From: Diplonema japonicum
Taxonomy: Eukaryota; Euglenozoa; Diplonemea; Diplonemida; Diplonemidae
Assembly: GCA_964019335.1 (NCBI GenBank)
Contig: OZ025688.1
Coordinates: 372,001-436,000 of the forward strand
Length of the DNA stretch: 64,000 nt
Direction: 5' to 3'
The position numbers and the translations under genes were made by a program. How positions within the stretch are numbered: position 1 is the first letter of the stretch; each line of letters begins with the position of its first letter. A model generated the notes under the pieces. The model had not been told where the DNA came from, searched no databases, and saw only the letters and a list, made by a program, of their open reading frames with translations. Positions 51,946-60,321 of the stretch are shown in pieces.

Positions 51946-52470
51946 ATGGAAATCTGGAGGCTGGATGGAGGTAACTTTGCGATGAAAGGTGCTGACGACG
52001 ATCACAGAGGAGAGGCGGTGCATGTTGAAGCTGAAGCATACGCCGAATGTTATGTCAAGTAAAAACAAAAGTATATAGCCGATAAATATAAAACGGCACC
52101 AATCAGGTATGTCTCCTCCTCGCTCCCTCCCCTCTTGCACGTCATTATGTCACAAAAACCAATCCTTTTAAAATACCTGCAACCCAGCCAAAAGATTGTT
52201 GCTGTGGTGTACCCGGACATGGCTGACGCGCAAAAAGAGGTCTTCTCGGACTGTTACGAGAGTGGTCGGGCTAAAGAGAAAAAGAAAATGACCAACGATT
52301 CTAAAGCTACAGTTTCTGTTCTTTATTCGTCGTTCGTGTTCTGCAGGTGCCTGCCACTTCTGCCTGGGTTTGCCGCTGCGTCCGTCGTCGCTGGAGGAAA
52401 TAATGAGGCCCTCAGAGTGAAAAAAAGAAATCGATTAGGAAACCATAGCGAAGTGGGTTGGGACCTGTGA
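51946..52470 (+). CDS. Putative two-exon gene carrying an SL-like stretch
   Basis: ATG at 51946 behind CAACAACAAAAT. Exon 1 51946-52058; a GT-AG intron at 52059-52106 (48 nt) joins, in frame, to an open stretch reaching 52470, giving about 158 aa. The middle (LLKYLQPSQKIVAVVYPDMA) looks protein-like. From 52291 the frame runs through the SL-like sequence, so the real C-terminus may have been lost to an insertion. No family recognised. The alternative is that 51946-52062 is a 38-aa gene by itself. Confidence 0.35.
52291..52327 (+). other. Spliced-leader exon-like sequence (relic)
   Basis: ACCAACGATTCTAAAGCTAC followed by AGTTTCTGTTCTTTATT matches the diplonemid SL exon as I recall it at about 34 of 37 positions. 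What follows (CGTCGTTCGTG) is not the GTATGAG donor expected of an SL RNA gene, and no Sm-site-like motif is evident in the next 100 nt. I therefore read it as the leader of a trans-spliced mRNA copied back into the genome, not a functional SL RNA gene. Confidence 0.7.
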
Positions 52471-52607
52471 AGAGCCGCACCAGGTATGAGAAGGCCTGGT
52501 CTGAGATGGTAGAGAAGTTAGGAGTGAAGGCCCCAACAATCCCTCAATTGGAAGGATACATGAAAACTCTGAGGGAGGAAGTCAGCCCATCTTTGGACCT
52601 ATTTTAA
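52449..52607 (+). pseudogene. Coding remnant resembling the N-terminal domain of a tyrosine recombinase
   Basis: One frame reads RSGLGPVKSRTRYEKAWSEM then VEKLGVKAPTIPQLEGYMKT to LDLF and a stop. The S-x-x-T-x-x-x-Y-x-x-A-W...P...E-x-x-x-x-x-L pattern is that of core-binding domains of phage-integrase-type recombinases. The DNA around ACCAGGTATGAGAAGGCCTG matches the two-module elements at 15648 and 22870, whose frame reads RARYGKA and then stops. No catalytic domain follows, so it is a fragment. Confidence 0.45.
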
Positions 52608-54227
52608 TATATTAAAAGCAGTTCATGTCACGTAGTACATGTGGAGTCGACACATGCCCTTACAGAAGAGCCTTTTATGCACATCTTACTTGAGCAGACG
52701 CGAGACAATTCTTGAAGCACTAATGTGATCTAAACTTGCTTGCAAGAACAGTGCATCTCCTCTAAAATGGAATAGAATTGCGGAAATATGTGGACGTTCC
52801 AAAGGTAGCTGATCCGACGTTATTGGGATTTTATCTATTGTTTAAGACAAAAAGAAAAACAGCAACATTGAGAGGGAACACTGCACTGCTCACAAATGAA
52901 AACTAGTCTTTAATGAGTACAACCTAGCAATAGCCGTGTTAAGGAAGCAATAATGCCAAAGAAAGCTTACGATTGAAACTCATGATATGTCGACCAAATG
53001 ATAATAATACAAAGATGCTTTCTTCATACGGAATTAAGGGCACTAGTAAACAAGGGTGTTACAAGATGTGTGCGGCTTTTGCAGGAGAAAAGGTGGGGAA
53101 CTTGAGGCATTTCCAAAAAGAGTGCGAGTGTGGTTGGCTGCTGGTCAGAGGATGGGACATCCGTATCAGTAATCCATCTTTCGTGCTCCTCCGGCTGGGT
53201 GCTACTACCAGAACAAGTGGTACGCGCAGTGTCTGGACTTGAAGAGGTTCCCCGGATCGGCTGAGGAGAGGGAGATGGCATCCACACACACACACACACA
53301 CACAAGCCAGCTTTGAACTGCACCTCTTAATACGTAAAACCGCATACTGTTGTTACTTCTCATTGCTATTTAATCTTTGGACTGAAATTAGGTCCCCGAA
53401 TACGGTCGGCGGAATCGTGGGGACACCTTTTCCTTCTTCTTTTTTTTTTCTTCTACTGATAAAAAAAAAAAAAAAAAGAAAAAAAAACCGAAGCACGACA
53501 TTTGCACTCTGTTTACTCGACACATGCAATGTCAAGACAAGAAAAGAAAAAAAAATTCGAAACCTTTTTTACTATTTGATTCTCCCCCCTCCCCGTTGTC
53601 GTCCTTTCGTTGCCCTCTCAAGTAAAAGAAAATTAAGGTTGGGGAAAAAAAAGAAGGAAGCCAACATGGGGGGAGAAAAAAAACCCCTTATCCCTGTTAT
53701 TTCTTTTTCTTTGGGCTGGAAAAAAAAAATAAAGAAATTAGGACACATGAAAAAACGCAAACCTTTTTACATCTTCTATACTTAAAAGTGGTTTTAAGTT
53801 CACTTCAATACCACTATCGTTGAACACATTCTATTCTATTTATTTGTTCGTCTGATAAAAACAAAACAAAAAAAAAAAATGAAACATGAAATATGCACTC
53901 TCTGCTTTCTCGACACAAGTTGTCAAAAAAGAAAATGAGATTTTTAAAACTTATTTTATGTTTTTTTTTTTTTTTTTTTTTTTTTTTTTCCTTTCTTTTT
54001 TTCATCCAAGCTGCTGAATAGATACAACAACAGGCCTAAGGCACAGGTTCCCTTCAAAGACACCTTTCCCCCTTTTTTTTTTCCGTACTACAGAGTTCAC
54101 AAAAAAAAAAAAAAAAAAAAAAAAAGTTGGCTCCTCCCTGAGACGTCAATGCCTCCCTCTTTTTTTTTTGTCTCTTTATGACGCAAATCTATAAACAAAA
54201 AAAATCAAAAAAGTGTGGGGGGGCAAA
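52608..54227. other. Intergenic, no gene recognised
   Basis: 52608-53340 is low in homopolymers, unlike most spacers. One frame (52973-53242; CYKMCAAFAGEKVGNLRHF) and an overlapping frame (CYYQNKWYAQCLDLKRFPGS) look partly coding but have no start or family match; a (CA)n tract follows at 53282-53303. It may be the rest of a mobile element that includes 52449-52607. 53341-54227 is homopolymer-rich. Confidence 0.45.
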
Positions 54228-55169
54228 ATGTCCCGTCAGCGCACATATAACAACCTGCCGGGGTCGGTACGGGGGACAACGCTGCAGAACGACAAACGGC
54301 GGATAGCATTGCCGATGAACTCACCTTCAAAGGAAAAGAAGTTCGGGCAATGGGAGGCCTACGAGGATGAAGACGACAGTTCAAGACTGCCCCCCCCGGG
54401 GGGTGCCTCGCCTCCCATGAGGGGCACACACAAATCAGTAAAGTACCACCAGGTCCCCCAGCAACGGGTAAACAGCGAACGACCACCTAGCATGGGAAGG
54501 CCGCCTCAACAAAGTTCACCATCAACCTTGTGGGTTGGAGAAGGTACCCACCACAACACAACTTCCGCCAGCGCAGCTCCTTCCTACAATCAAAACCATA
54601 GAGGGGGTGAAGCTTCACCTCTCCCTCCACCTGCTTCGTTATCTGATTTGAATGACCAGAATGCGTACAGAAGTCAGGGCATAGGTGGTGGGGTTAAACA
54701 ACAACCGTTGCAGCCTGTTCATGTTCCACCAACACCCGCCTTTACACCGCATGTTGAGGAACCTGCTCTGTCGCCATCTATCCAGCATCACCAGGTCGTG
54801 TCCATAGTTGAGGGTAAGGGGACTGGGAGTTATATAGATGTGATCTCTAAGGTGCATTTGGAGAAGCCTTCACTTTTGCGGCTTAAGTTGAAAGGTGATA
54901 TTTCCCGGCTCCCCATGCGGGCTGTTAAGGAGACGTTGTTCCAGGTCACCGGTGTCCCTTCGGAACGCCAGGTGCTTGAGAAGGACGGTTTTTATATCTC
55001 TGACGCGCTCACCGCCTCGGACATCAGCCTTGTGAGCGGTTCTGTTCTCGTGCTGTCCCTCGCCGGTCCCTCGCAGATCATTGAAAGCATGGGCTCCAGG
55101 GCAGGCGACAGGGTGTTTTACTACAACCCTCCGCAGCCGGTGCGCCAGCAGATGTCGCCTGACAGATAA
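54228..55169 (+). CDS. Protein with C-terminal ubiquitin-like domain
   Basis: 313 aa from ATG 54228 (GGGGGGCAAA leader). Residues 1-200 are Pro/Gln/Ser-rich and probably disordered. Residues ~205-285 form a ubiquitin-like fold: LLRLKLKGDISRLPMRAVKE (strand and helix), TLFQVTGVPSERQVLEKDGF (G-(I/V)-P...Q-x-L turn), ISDALTASDISLVSGSVLVL (closing strand). No diglycine tail. It pairs in kind with the gene at 5776, which has the domain at its N-terminus. Function unknown. Confidence 0.68.
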   Translation: MSRQRTYNNLPGSVRGTTLQNDKRRIALPMNSPSKEKKFGQWEAYEDEDDSSRLPPPGGASPPMRGTHKSVKYHQVPQQRVNSERPPSMGRPPQQSSPSTLWVGEGTHHNTTSASAAPSYNQNHRGGEASPLPPPASLSDLNDQNAYRSQGIGGGVKQQPLQPVHVPPTPAFTPHVEEPALSPSIQHHQVVSIVEGKGTGSYIDVISKVHLEKPSLLRLKLKGDISRLPMRAVKETLFQVTGVPSERQVLEKDGFYISDALTASDISLVSGSVLVLSLAGPSQIIESMGSRAGDRVFYYNPPQPVRQQMSPDR

Positions 55170-55565
55170 TTTTTAATTAAGGATTTCCTTTTTGCTCCTT
55201 TTTTTTTCTTTTTTTATTTTTTTTTTAAAGCAGTGAGAGCCCTCTCCCAACACTGAAACTTTATCGGCTTTTCTTTTTTTTTTTTTCTTTGTAACTGTAA
55301 GTTGTATCGGGTACCCACCACTCCCTTCTCCACCCTTTGCCCCCTAGTCTCGCAGGGTATTATTATTTTTTTTTTTATTATCACATGCTAAAGATTTCCG
55401 CCAGCCACGTGCCACCACCCGCTGAAGAAAGATTTCTTTAAGCCAGCTACTTGTCATCCGCCAGCATGCCAATAAGAATCCCCCGTATTGTTTTTCCAAA
55501 GAAGTCTGCGCGTGTAGTCATAAAGAATTGTTACAGGTAAAAAGAAGAAAAAAAGAAAAAGAAAA
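55170..55565. other. Intergenic spacer
   Basis: T-rich tracts at 55199-55226 and 55273-55290, then ~190 bases of mixed sequence without a supported gene, and a purine-rich leader (AAAAAGAAGAAAAAAAGAAA) before CHMP1. Confidence 0.6.
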
Positions 55566-56099
55566 ATGAGTCTCGACGGTATGATGAAGCTTCAGTTCAA
55601 TCTGAAGTTTGCATCGAAGCAGTTTGCAAAGAGCAGCAAGAAGTGCGAAAAGGAAGAGAAGGAGGCCAAGAACAAGGCGAAGAGGGCTATGGAGAAGGGC
55701 AACATAGACGGGGCAAAGATCTATGCACAGAACGCCATCAGGAAGAAGAACGAGGCGCTTAACATGCTGAGGCTGAGCAGTAGGATAGATGCGGTGGCTT
55801 CTAGGGTCGACAATGCCGTGAAGATGCGAAATGTGACAAAAACCATGGGAATGGTGACCAAGGGAATGGACAAGGCGCTGGGCTCTATGAAGTATGATGA
55901 GATTGCGCGTGTGATGGATAAATTCGAACAACAATTTGAGGACATGGACGTTATCACGGAATACACCGAATCTGCAATGGGACAGTCCTCCGCCCTCACA
56001 ACTCCAGAAGGCGAGGTTTCTGCCCTCCTCTCGCAGATAGCTGATGAGAACAATTTGGAGTTTTCAGACCAGCTCCCCGGTGTCGCGAATAAGGTGTGG

Positions 56100-56139
<40 letters not shown>

Positions 56140-56206
56140 TTAGGTCGACCCCCTTCAACAAGCCGATGAACTATCAGCCCGTCTTGCAAAACTGAAGAAC
56201 CCGTAA
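55566..56206 (+). CDS. CHMP1: CHMP1/Did2 (Vps46) ESCRT-III subunit, two exons
   Basis: Exon 1 55566-56093, intron 56094-56143 (50 nt: GTGTGG, ~33 A, TCATATTAG), exon 2 56144-56206; 196 aa, exactly the family's usual size. The basic first helix (KLQFNLKFASKQFAKSSKKC), the EKGNIDGAKIYAQNAIRKKN hairpin and the SRIDAVASRVDNAVKMRNVT helix are typical CHMP1. Exon 2 supplies VDPLQQADELSARLAKLKNP, a C-terminal MIM1 helix (L-x-x-R-L-x-x-L-(K/R)) that binds the MIT domain of Vps4. Reading through the A-run instead gives a Lys-run and a false tail, so the splice is well supported. CHMP1 recruits Vps4 to disassemble ESCRT-III at endosomes and in cytokinesis. Confidence 0.93.
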
Positions 56207-57352
56207 ACAAAACAAAAAAAAAAAAAAAAAATGTAATAAAAAAAAAAAAAAAGGGGAGGGTGGGTTTTTTTATTTACGTTTCTTTGTGTTAGTTTTTATT
56301 AGTGGGGGAGGGAGGTAATTTCTTTCTTTTTTTTTTGACCTCTTTTTTTTTTTTTTTTTCCAGACACTGACCTTCTGTGTTATTTTGACCAATCTCAGCA
56401 CACAATTTTTTTTTTATTTATTTTTTTTTTTTCGCTCAATGAACATAGTATCCAGTGTTAACCGATCACCTTCGGGTTTTAAAACCCGACCCGAGCAATT
56501 TTAGATTTTCGATCACAGTCGGGTTAATGATGGGTTTTTTTTGTAATTTCGGATCGGTTTGATCGGTCCAAAACCCATATTTCTGGCAAGAAATACCAAG
56601 GCCATGCTCATTTATTCAAAGGAAAAAACTGGTTTTCAGACATGTAATTCTCCCGAGTCAGGGAGGTCCAAGTTAAAAACAACAGGATTTATGATCGGTT
56701 TGATCGATCCAAAACCCCATTTTCGATTTCTTTTTTTTGTTTTTTCGCTTTTAATTAAAAACCCGCCAAAAAAAGCGAAAAAACAGCTTTTCGGGAAAAT
56801 AATCCTTTTTCTAAGTCGTTTCGATGCTCCCTGGGGTCGGCTTTGTGTATCTGGGGGGCCCGGGATACGAATATAAGGGTTTTAAGCATGGTTGCATGCT
56901 CGCCTTTCATTTGACGTCAATTTAAAACCCGATTGTAATTAAAAACCCACGGGTGATCGGTTAACCCTGGATACTATGATGAACGGAGGGAAAAAAGAAA
57001 AAAGTTTGAATAGTATTTATTAGCAAAAACCCCCCTCCCACCCTTGGCATACACTTACAAAAAAAAAAAGGCCCAAAAGAATCCCCTCCTCCTTTTTTTT
57101 CTTTCTTCCTTGTGACCAAAATTTCCTTCTTTTTTTTTTTTAAATATTTTTTTTTCCTTCTTCTTTTTCCTGTCTTCTCCCTCGTTTCTTCTTCTTTTTT
57201 TTTTTTTTTCTCTTTTTTTTTTTTTCCTAACCCATTTTTTTTTTTTTTTTTTTTTTTTCATATTTTCAAAAATTTCAAGAAAAAAATACAAAGGGAGGAA
57301 GGGGGGCCCCCCACTACACGCAAACAACAACAACAACAACAACAACAACAAA
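56207..57352. other. Intergenic spacer with one inserted element
   Basis: Homopolymers flank a 535-bp inverted-repeat element (56444-56978). 57070-57260 is a long T/C-rich tract and the last bases are an (AAC)n repeat ending directly at the next ATG. Confidence 0.6.
56444..56978. mobile_element. 535-bp MITE-like element with terminal inverted repeats and 5-bp target duplication
   Basis: Left end CATAGTATCCAGTGTTAACC then GATCACC; right end GGTGATCGGTTAACCCTGGA then TACTATG, about 26 bp of near-perfect inverted repeat. ATGAA precedes (56439-56443) and follows (56979-56983), a target duplication. Inside, CGGTTTGATCGRTCCAAAAC occurs twice (56552, 56695). No transposase. The superfamily is undetermined. 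Confidence 0.8.
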
Positions 57353-59476
57353 ATGGGAACCCCATGCACACCAAAATACATGCTTCGTGAAGCAATGTCG
57401 CCGTTGTTCCCAGTGGAACTTGTTCAACTGGTTAAAACGTACCTCACCCCACGCCTGGGCCTTGTTAAGTACTATGACGACAAAGGCGGCGCCGGCAAGT
57501 CATTCAGCATCGAACGGGCAATCAAAGAAAGAGGGACCGAGGGCATAAAAGTCAACATCGACGGATGGAACGACACGCTGAGCATGGAAAACCTCATCCA
57601 AACCGCACAAAATCTGAACAAAGGCTGCATTTGGATCACCGTAGCCACCGACGCCGACCCTGTCCTCTTCAATAGCATGATGGAAAACCTGGTGTACTGT
57701 TCGCACCTCTCATGGCCAGGCATCCTTGGACACACCCTTCAAAACCCAATGAACTGGTCCGTGTTCCTTGAATTCAAACCGCAGTCGCCATTTACAAGAA
57801 CAAACCTATGGGATTCGACAGACATCGATATCAAGCGGGTCGCATCGTTAAAGGGCACCGTGCTCGGGTTTAACCACACTGTTATCGCGCACAGTGAAGA
57901 AGCCCTGAATTTTTTGCAAAGGCAAATACAGAGTTATGAGGATACGGATTTGAACAAACTTCCTGCGAAGATTTGCGGGGAGGGGACGACGAACAGAAAC
58001 CTTTCGACTGCTGTTAAATTCCTCGCGAGAGTGTTCAATTTGTACGCACCGACAGACTGCCCTTACAGGTCCCACCGTATCCGTGCTGGGTCGTCCGGTG
58101 TGTTCAACGCGAAATCCCGTCTTGTCGCCCTTGCCCTTGCACATGGAATGCCCAAATTCTCGGACAGTCCGGAACATAGAGACGCACCGCATTTTCACGT
58201 CATCATCGAAAGGGATTCCATCTACCGAATGGTACAACTGGCTGGATCGGCATCGTGTGAAATAGACGCTGCTGTTAAACAATATGAATCGGAATGCGTA
58301 ACAATTGCATGCATGATGATGTGCCGGCCGCCTTATATGCGCAAGGCGGACCCCCCGTTGGTCGTGCTTCTACGGATATTTGAAAGTTTGATTGAAAAAC
58401 CCTGTGCGGAATTGTGCAGCATTGTGATGGGTAACGGAACGGGCGGCCTCAGAGAATTGTTAAGAGAACTTGTCGTGATGCTTGCTAAAATCGATTTGAG
58501 GGGTTTTTCAGAGACGCTTGAAGGGTTCACCGACAGAGCCTTCGACGTTGTCAAACAACTCTTGCCGACAAGAGGGAGGCCGCAATTTCTTCGATTCTAC
58601 GAGTTCGCGGTGAAGGCTACCAAACGTCTCGAGGGTTGCGTCGACGTTCTGTGGAAGGCACGCGCTACACCGAGGGAACACGACCTGACCCTAGTCTGCA
58701 AATACCTAACAGAAACGCAGAGTAGTTCTTCTATGGAATCTGTATTTGAAAAAATCAAGGAGATCACGAACCTGCCGCCTTACAGCGAGTACAATTTCGA
58801 CGCTCTCTTCACGGAACACGCGGGGAACCTCACCGGACTCATCGCCTCAATCCGCCCTTTAATGCACTGTAGCGGTATTCTGCTGTACCACAATTTCATA
58901 AGGCTCGTGGAGGAGTCGTTAATATCAACGTTCGGGGACCCCGTTAAAAATATTTTAAACGCCGGGCAACACCGTGCGTTGCAGTCATTCTGCGATTGGG
59001 GTGAAATCATGTGGAAGGGCAGGGAGAGACAAGGCTGGACACCTGATAAAATTGTCGAATCGGTATTTGCTTGGCTGCGAGATGTGTACATTAAGACCGC
59101 ACCTTTCAGTGAGGAGGACGAGGGGTGGTTGTTGAAAAAACTAGAGACACCACCTGTTGATGCTGAGGGTTTTTCAAAGTTGTTACGTGATATTTTCAGC
59201 CATCCTTACCACTCGTGCTACCTGCATGTGCCGCTGCGGTGGTGCACAGACCCTGCTGATGTTTACAGGCGGATATCCGCGTATGTCAGCCTCGCTTCAC
59301 GAAGGCCGTCGACAGCGGTCCTTGTCAGGTTTACGAACATGTCGCCTTCTCTTCCGTGTAGCTCTTTTGTGCGCCGTCTTGTCACCGACAGGTTTTGTGA
59401 ACAGCACCTGAAGGCATCGAGAGGGTCCGATGGCGTCCTCCCGCCTAATATTATCTTTTTTGCCTCCGTTGCATAA
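57353..59476 (+). CDS. 707-aa protein with deviant Walker A motif
   Basis: ATG directly behind an (AAC)n leader; single exon. Residues ~37-58 read LGLVKYYDDKGGAGKSFSIE: a strand followed by KGGAGKS, the KGG-x-GK-(S/T) deviant P-loop of the ParA/MinD/SIMIBI type, and a helix. A candidate Walker B-like strand is CIWITVATDAD (~88-98). The rest, about 600 residues, is helical with no repeat or domain I recognise (for example MGNGTGGLRELLRELVVML, TFGDPVKNILNAGQHRALQS). No membrane span. Nucleotide binding is inferred from the motif alone; chance cannot be excluded because the usual switch motifs were not found. Confidence 0.68.
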   Translation: MGTPCTPKYMLREAMSPLFPVELVQLVKTYLTPRLGLVKYYDDKGGAGKSFSIERAIKERGTEGIKVNIDGWNDTLSMENLIQTAQNLNKGCIWITVATDADPVLFNSMMENLVYCSHLSWPGILGHTLQNPMNWSVFLEFKPQSPFTRTNLWDSTDIDIKRVASLKGTVLGFNHTVIAHSEEALNFLQRQIQSYEDTDLNKLPAKICGEGTTNRNLSTAVKFLARVFNLYAPTDCPYRSHRIRAGSSGVFNAKSRLVALALAHGMPKFSDSPEHRDAPHFHVIIERDSIYRMVQLAGSASCEIDAAVKQYESECVTIACMMMCRPPYMRKADPPLVVLLRIFESLIEKPCAELCSIVMGNGTGGLRELLRELVVMLAKIDLRGFSETLEGFTDRAFDVVKQLLPTRGRPQFLRFYEFAVKATKRLEGCVDVLWKARATPREHDLTLVCKYLTETQSSSSMESVFEKIKEITNLPPYSEYNFDALFTEHAGNLTGLIASIRPLMHCSGILLYHNFIRLVEESLISTFGDPVKNILNAGQHRALQSFCDWGEIMWKGRERQGWTPDKIVESVFAWLRDVYIKTAPFSEEDEGWLLKKLETPPVDAEGFSKLLRDIFSHPYHSCYLHVPLRWCTDPADVYRRISAYVSLASRRPSTAVLVRFTNMSPSLPCSSFVRRLVTDRFCEQHLKASRGSDGVLPPNIIFFASVA

Positions 59477-59532
59477 ATAAAAAAAAAAAAACTTGCTCTT
59501 TCCCCCCCTCCCTCTCCTCCCTTATCAGGGTG

Positions 59533-59569
<37 letters not shown>

Positions 59570-59677
59570 CCTCCTTTCTTCTTACACTCTTTTCTTAAGA
59601 CTTTAATTTGTTTTTTTTTTTTTTATTTTATTTTTTTTTTTTTTTGAACCGAAAAAAAAAGTGCAGTGGGGCATTTT

Positions 59678-59742
59678 TTTAAAGGTGGACGTATATCGGT
59701 TATAGGTTGACGAACGGCCTTGATATACGTCCACCTTAAAAA
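59678..59742. repeat. Perfect small hairpin
   Basis: AAGGTGGACGTATATC (59682-59697) and its exact complement (59722-59737) flank a 24-nt loop, with A/T runs extending the arms. It lies on the coding side of a T-run. Probably a tiny fold-back element. Confidence 0.65.
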
Positions 59743-59848
59743 ACTCTTCTCTTTTGTTGTTGGTGAACCTTTCGGCATGTTCACTGGCTTTGTATAAACA
59801 ACAACTCCGAAGTCTTCTATTTTTTTTTAAAGGTGATAGCGTGGAGAT

Positions 59849-59895
59849 GTAAATATTAAGAAGTACATCAGATGTGATGTTCACTGCTCAAGTGG
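59849..59895 (+). repeat. Fragment of the 1854 repeat family
   Basis: TGTAAATATTAAGAAGTACA then TCAGATGTGATGTTCACTG; shares the AAGAAGTACATCAGATG block with the copies at 26612 and 31766. Confidence 0.5.
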
Positions 59896-59973
59896 GCCGA
59901 GAGCTCCACCAACACTGGCCTCCCTTATCTTAACTTTTTTTTTTAAGTCTGAAGTGGGATTGTCTTTTACTAT

Positions 59974-60029
<56 letters not shown>

Positions 60030-60131
60030 CCTCTTGTAGATTTATTTATTTATTATTATTTTTTTTTTTTTTTTTTTGCACGGGGTTTGTCCGTTTCCTT
60101 ATTTTCAGATACTTAAGGAAACGGCACATGT

Positions 60132-60321
60132 GGTCGATAAAGTCACTCACTTTTTTCCGTTTTGCCAAAGAACTCTAGCTCTAACAGCCTATAAAAGGTG
60201 AAAAACGGGATTCTGGGTGGTAAAAAAACATCGGATTGAGTGGTTTCTCTTGGGCCCGATTGTCTGGTCGAAAATATAGAAACCATTTTTTTGGCAAAAC
60301 TGAAAAAAGTGCGTTATCGAC
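60132..60321. repeat. ~190-bp inverted-repeat element
   Basis: Ends GTCGATAA (60132-60139) and TTATCGAC (60314-60321). Further in, CACTTTTTTCCGTTTTGCCA at the left pairs with TGGCAAAACTGAAAAAAGTG at the right with one mismatch. No coding frame; likely a MITE. Confidence 0.6.

Noticed and set aside
52289-52470. Functional SL RNA gene
   Set aside because: No GTATG donor after the leader and no Sm-site-like motif in range; relic preferred.
52459-52500. SL RNA intron starting GTATGAGAAGG near 52480
   Set aside because: CCAGGTATGAGAAGGCCTGG looks like a donor-bearing hairpin, but it is 150 nt from the SL exon, is shared with the two-module elements and translates as RYEKAW, so a coding remnant explains it better.
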